Assembly: GCA_030619885.1 (NCBI GenBank) | Contig: JAUXAN010000003.1 | Coordinates: 1-64,000, forward strand | Source: a bacterium | GTDB taxonomy: Bacteria > Hydrothermota > DG-26 > JAUXAN01 | Direction of reading: 5' to 3' | DNA: 64,000 nt | In this document: piece after piece, positions 60,566 to 64,000 of the stretch | How positions within the stretch are numbered: the first letter of the stretch is position 1 | Layout of the letters: the number at the start of each line of letters is the position of its first letter | The notes under the pieces: model-generated | What the model saw: only the letters and a program-made list of their open reading frames with translations | What the model was told of the DNA's origin: nothing | Database searches by the model: none | Program-made: the position numbers and the translations under genes

Positions 60566-61248
60566 AATTTTTTAATCTTCTCCAATGATGCATATTCACC
60601 AAGGAGATAGAGTCTATCTCCACTCTGTATATCGTCTCCAGCAACGGGTGCGATCTTTGTCTCTTCGGAAAACTCTGTGTCGCCATCCTCTTTTACTATA
60701 GGAATCTTTCGCTTTATAGCAATACAACTGACTCCATATTTTGACCTGAGTTTAATTTCTTTGAGGGTCTTACCTTCAAAGGACTTTGGTGCGACTATCT
60801 CCATCATAGAGTGAGTTGACGACAGTTCTATGAAATCGAAAATCTTTGGTGTTATCAAACTTTCTGCTACTCTTATTCCCATATCCCTTTCAGGGAAAAC
60901 GACTCTATCGCAACCTATTTTTACAAGAATTTTTGCATGCAGTTCATCAATCGCCTCAGTAACGACTTCTTTCACGCCCAATTCTTTCAATATGACGGTG
61001 ATCAGTATGCTCGCTTCTATATTTTTCCCCACGCTTACTATTGCACAATCAGAATCCTGCGCACCAATCTCTTTTAATGCCTTCTCATCCGTAGCATCCA
61101 GTGTTGCAACCTGGGTAGCGATACTTTCGAAGTTTTGAACCTTCTTGCTGTCTTTATCTATTGCGAGCACTTCAAGACCTTTCTTAGATAAAGCTTCTGC
61201 TATCGATGAACCAAATCTTCCCATACCGACTACCAAAAATTGTCTCAT
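60562..61248 (-). CDS. trkA: TrkA/KtrA family potassium channel regulator
   Basis: A 228-residue protein. The RCK N domain (FLVVGMGRFGSSIAEALSKKGLEVLAIDKD, ATDEKALKEIGAQDSDCAIVSVG) is followed by an RCK C domain (KTLKEIKLRSKYGVSCIAIKR...GDDIQSGDRLYLLG). It gates the membrane partner encoded directly upstream (trkH, 4-bp overlap) in response to nucleotide. The order trkH-trkA-TPR-kinase-regulator suggests, but does not show, linked control of ion homeostasis and signalling. Confidence 0.94.
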   Translation of the reverse strand: MRQFLVVGMGRFGSSIAEALSKKGLEVLAIDKDSKKVQNFESIATQVATLDATDEKALKEIGAQDSDCAIVSVGKNIEASILITVILKELGVKEVVTEAIDELHAKILVKIGCDRVVFPERDMGIRVAESLITPKIFDFIELSSTHSMMEIVAPKSFEGKTLKEIKLRSKYGVSCIAIKRKIPIVKEDGDTEFSEETKIAPVAGDDIQSGDRLYLLGEYASLEKIKKL

Positions 61249-62615
61249 CCTATAACCAACCTTGTTTCAGGGAATTTTATCTTCTCTTCTTTTGGCAGTA
61301 GCACTGCTGATCCAATAGTGAGTGGTCCTATCCTGCCTGAGAGCATGGTTAAAATTATTATTAACTTACCAAAGGGAGTGAAGTTATGGGCTAGACTCAA
61401 GTTTGGATTACTGAAAGAACCTAATGAGAGACCAACGGTTCCAAGTGCAGAGGTCTGTTCAAACAAAACTCCTAAAAACCCCTTATTTTTGCAGACTTCT
61501 CCTTCAGTAAAGAGCAGAATAAAGGTACCAAGTGAAATTATTGATCCAGCGATGACCGTTATTAGAAATGCCCTTCTAATTGTATCATCTGCTATTTGCC
61601 TTTTGAAAAGATTGACAGGTGAAGACCTGCTCATATTTTTTATAGAATGTAAAACTATCCCGAAAGTGGTCGTTTTTACCCCGCCTCCAGTCCCCCCTGG
61701 TGATGCCCCCACAAACATGAAAAAAATTATGCATGCTATAGTTGGCAATGTGAAATTGCGTATATTGAATATAGAAAATCCGGCTGTTCTTGGTGTGGTT
61801 GCATGAAAAAAGGAGACCATCAGTTTATCTTTTAGCGCCATCTCGTTGAATGCATTCCCCCATTCATTGAAAAGAATCAAAATAGTTCCGCAAACAATGA
61901 GTGTCAGAGTGATGAGAATTGTAAACTTCGTATGTACAGAAACAGCCTTGGTTTCTCTCTTTAGATAGGTTTTGTACAAATCACTTATGCATATAAATCC
62001 GACACCGCCAATGATAAAAAGGACTGGTACTGTTATGGCGATAAAGAAGTCATTTTGATAATTAACGAGATTTGTTGAAAAACAAGAAAAACCGGCGTTA
62101 CAAAATGCAGAAATAGAATGGAAAATGGATACCCCTGCTGATTTCAGATATGGAAAAAAATTGGTGAATCTAAAAAACAGAATAAAAGCCCCTATGAATT
62201 CTAAAATGAGTGAAATCTGCAATACCCTTATAGAAAATTTAGCCAGGTCTTTAAATGTGAGTTGATTGAAGGATTCTTTTATGATCAATCTTTCTCTTAA
62301 AGATATTTTCCTTTTCAAAATTACCGAAAATGTTGTTGCAAGGGTCATATATCCGATCCCACCGGCTTGTATCAGAAGGAGAATAATAACTTTTCCGAAT
62401 AGAGAAAAATCGTATTCGGTATCTTTAACGATGAGACCTGTGACGCAGACTGCAGAGGTAGCGGTAAAGACTGAATCTATGAGTGAACACCTCTTTTGTG
62501 TAGATGAGAATGGCAGAGTCAAAAGCAGTGAACCAACAATGACGAAAAAGAGATATCCAAAAATGATGAATCTGGTTGGTGTGAGTTCTCTTCTATAAAA
62601 ACTCCCTATACTCAT
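61245..62615 (-). CDS. trkH: TrkH/KtrB family potassium uptake protein
   Basis: A 456-residue membrane protein with the repeated pore loops of the family: SVFTATSAVCVTGLIVKDTEY, HSISAFCNAGFSCFS, FFHATTPRTAGFSIFNI and LFEQTSALGTVGLSLGSF. Their G residues form the selectivity filter. About eight to ten helices are visible. It is the K+ (or Na+/K+) channel subunit; the KtrB-like length favours the Ktr type. Confidence 0.93.
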   Translation of the reverse strand: MSIGSFYRRELTPTRFIIFGYLFFVIVGSLLLTLPFSSTQKRCSLIDSVFTATSAVCVTGLIVKDTEYDFSLFGKVIILLLIQAGGIGYMTLATTFSVILKRKISLRERLIIKESFNQLTFKDLAKFSIRVLQISLILEFIGAFILFFRFTNFFPYLKSAGVSIFHSISAFCNAGFSCFSTNLVNYQNDFFIAITVPVLFIIGGVGFICISDLYKTYLKRETKAVSVHTKFTILITLTLIVCGTILILFNEWGNAFNEMALKDKLMVSFFHATTPRTAGFSIFNIRNFTLPTIACIIFFMFVGASPGGTGGGVKTTTFGIVLHSIKNMSRSSPVNLFKRQIADDTIRRAFLITVIAGSIISLGTFILLFTEGEVCKNKGFLGVLFEQTSALGTVGLSLGSFSNPNLSLAHNFTPFGKLIIILTMLSGRIGPLTIGSAVLLPKEEKIKFPETRLVIG

Positions 62616-62766
62616 CTCGAATATTATAGGTTATACAACAAAATCTGTCAAGGAAAAAGAAACCATGAACACAGATTGGGATCAGTCCAACAAATTACAA
62701 ATACGGACTGACTCGCTTTCATACGATAGAAATAGACTTCTTAATACAAATAAATGGACGCTGATA

Positions 62767-62811
62767 TTATTCGTGTAATTTGTGTGATTCGTGGGTTCTT
62801 TCTTCTTGACA
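62767..62811 (+). repeat. 45-bp dispersed module ending in TTGACA (copy 2)
   Basis: TTATTCGTGTAATTTGTGTG...CTTGACA. It matches 54003-54047 with three differences and likewise points toward the 3' end of a minus-strand gene (lgt). Confidence 0.7.
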
Positions 62812-62834
62812 TTTCATCTTAATCAAAAATTTCT

Positions 62835-63608
62835 CTACACCTTTTTTAATCTTATCATTAGAAAAACTGAAAATACGAGCAGAGATAAAGATGCAAACTG
62901 ATTTATGGTAAATTCAATTCCCCATCGTTTTAAAATTATGTTACTTTCTTCGTAATACCTTATGAAGTCTATAAAAAATCTAAATATCGAATAGGAGATT
63001 AAATAGAAGGAGAAAAGAAATCCATCGTATCTCCTCTTTCTACCAAGCACTATCAATACAAAGAAAATTAGAAATCCAGTGAGTGATGAGTAGAGTTGTG
63101 TAGGATGTATTGTTTCGGTTGGAAACTGATGGTAAGGGTAGGAGCCAGGAGGAAATCTCACACCACACCCTAACTGTGTCGGTTTACCGAAACAGCACCC
63201 GTTCAAAAAGCATCCGATTCTCACTATTCCTATACCAAGAGCGATGGCGGGTGCGGTGAAATCTGTGACCTTCCACACATTGAGTTTCTGCTTTTTCAGA
63301 TAGAGGATACCCACCACCACCGCAGGAATCAATCCTCCATAGAAGGTGAGCCCTCCCTCCCATATCGCTACTACCCTCCACAGTTCGTCCCTATAATCAC
63401 CGAGATGGGTGACTACGAAAAGAACCCTTGCACCTGCTATCGCTGTAATGAGAACCCAGAATGCGAAGTCATATATCTTCTGTGAGTCAATTCCATTTTT
63501 CTTCGCTTTGAATTCGACTATGTATATACCCAAAAATACAGCAATGGCAAGTGCCACGCCATAGGAGTGAATGGCGAAGGGTCCAATTTTAAACAACGTA
63601 GGAGACAT
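62835..63608 (-). CDS. lgt: Prolipoprotein diacylglyceryl transferase
   Basis: A 257-residue membrane protein. Lgt landmarks are GPFAIHSYGVALAIAVFLGIY, WEGGLTFYGGLIPAV, RIGCFLNGCCFGKPT, GVRFPPGSYPYHQFP and IHPTQLYSSLTGF. It adds diacylglycerol to the lipobox cysteine of lipoproteins, consistent with the lipoproteins at 13344 and 48515. The ATG overlaps the rodA stop by 1 bp. Confidence 0.95.
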   Translation of the reverse strand: MSPTLFKIGPFAIHSYGVALAIAVFLGIYIVEFKAKKNGIDSQKIYDFAFWVLITAIAGARVLFVVTHLGDYRDELWRVVAIWEGGLTFYGGLIPAVVVGILYLKKQKLNVWKVTDFTAPAIALGIGIVRIGCFLNGCCFGKPTQLGCGVRFPPGSYPYHQFPTETIHPTQLYSSLTGFLIFFVLIVLGRKRRYDGFLFSFYLISYSIFRFFIDFIRYYEESNIILKRWGIEFTINQFASLSLLVFSVFLMIRLKKV

Positions 63609-64000
63609 CAGTAGAAAAGCCTCCTTCTTTTGATATTCAATAAAAGCCCTACGGATATGAGGGATACTACCAAAGAAGAACCCCCATAACTTATGAATGG
63701 AAGTGGCACCCCTGCAACAGGTAGTATACCGAGTGCCATACCAAGGTTTATTAGAGTCTGTGACAAAAACAGACTCACAATTCCACTGCCCAAAAGACTT
63801 GCAAAATTATTTTTGGTGTTCTTTGTTATAACTATTGCCCTGTATATCAAAATAAAGAAAAGTCCGATAACTACTGTACTCCCAATAAAGCCCATCTCCT
63901 CACATATTACAGAATAGATAAAATCTGTATGAACACCCGGTAAGAATGAGAGTTTTTTCTGTGTGCCTTGAAATAACCCTTTACCAAATAGACCTCCTGA
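63608..64000 (-). CDS. rodA: Rod shape-determining protein RodA (C-terminal part, cut by the window edge)
   Basis: The minus-strand frame stays open to the last base of the window. It reads SGGLFGKGLFQGTQKKLSFLPGVHTDFIYSVICEEMGFIG and then the tail with ILPVAGVPLPFISYGGSSLV, the SEDS-family signature. The FLPGVHTDFI motif and the pairing with lgt favour RodA over FtsW. The ATG-started 95-aa entry in the ORF track is only the last part. SEDS proteins polymerise glycan strands in elongation. Confidence 0.9.
   Translation of the reverse strand, partial: SGGLFGKGLFQGTQKKLSFLPGVHTDFIYSVICEEMGFIGSTVVIGLFFILIYRAIVITKNTKNNFASLLGSGIVSLFLSQTLINLGMALGILPVAGVPLPFISYGGSSLVVSLISVGLLLNIKRRRLFY

Overview
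The window looks like a chromosomal segment of an uncultivated diderm bacterium. It carries a lipid A/Kdo gene set, including an LpxC-FabZ fusion, together with FtsEX, Lgt and RodA. It also has a gingipain-like protease with a C-terminal sorting domain of the type IX secretion kind, and a second broken copy of such a domain. This combination points to the FCB side of the tree and resembles candidate phyla such as WOR-3/Stahlbacteria. That placement is inference from gene content and gene style; no marker phylogeny was run. Base composition is AT-rich, operons are tight (many 1-14 bp overlaps), and strong TTGACA/TATAAT-like promoters often sit only 5-10 nt before the start codon.

Layout, left to right. 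1-1.5 kb: debris of a T9SS-exported protein and a REP-type transposase, then a DUF5678 plus retropepsin-like gene pair flanked by 57-bp direct repeats. 1.6-5.7 kb (minus): lipoate ligase, S-adenosylhomocysteine hydrolase, SAM synthetase and a phosphate butyryltransferase-like enzyme. 6.1-8.3 kb (minus): ECF sigma factor, anti-sigma factor and a TPR protein. 8.4-11.3 kb (plus): DUF374 acyltransferase, WaaA and LpxK, facing YggS. 12.2-12.6 kb: tmRNA (minus). 12.7-18.7 kb (plus): signal peptidase, TPR lipoprotein, small exporter, DJ-1-like protein, Dtd, YicC, Gmk and omega. 18.7-21 kb (minus): IspG and MurA. 21.2-22.4 kb: HisS.

22.6-29.1 kb is the main accessory island. One promoter leads a set of mostly overlapping genes: short ORFs resembling the start of RadC, a GHKL/Hsp90-like ATPase, an unrecognised 315-aa protein, two radical SAM enzymes (one spore-photoproduct-lyase-like), a three-Cys-motif partner protein (TcmP), a zinc ribbon and a 44-aa ORF. 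The island is apparently coupled to an HAD hydrolase and endonuclease III. It is my best candidate for an undescribed system, possibly in nucleic-acid modification or repair or in phage defence; the function is not shown.

30.5-42.4 kb (plus): LpxD, LpxC-FabZ, LpxA, two PilT-like ATPases, NeuB, a 1089-aa membrane and coiled-coil protein, HslV (no HslU in the window) and TilS. 42.4-45.6 kb: the C25-type protease. 45.8-52.2 kb (plus): RluD, Rpe, TrxB, a TlpA-like lipoprotein, glycerate kinase (with a palindromic repeat inside the reading frame), a YbhN-like membrane protein and KsgA. 52.2-53.7 kb (minus): FtsX and FtsE. 53.8-56.8 kb: two neighbouring repeat-flanked cassettes, one an HAD gene and the other radical SAM plus DedA-like. 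57.3 kb: tRNA-Ser(UGA). 57.7-62.6 kb (minus): TrkH, TrkA, TPR, histidine kinase and response regulator. 62.8-64 kb (minus): Lgt and the 3' part of RodA, cut by the window edge.

The intergenic DNA is rich in short dispersed repeats: TCCATACGGATCC-type palindromes, GTAGGGAAC palindromes, a GGACGCAGAT-bounded element found next to both RNA genes, and a 45-bp module ending in TTGACA.
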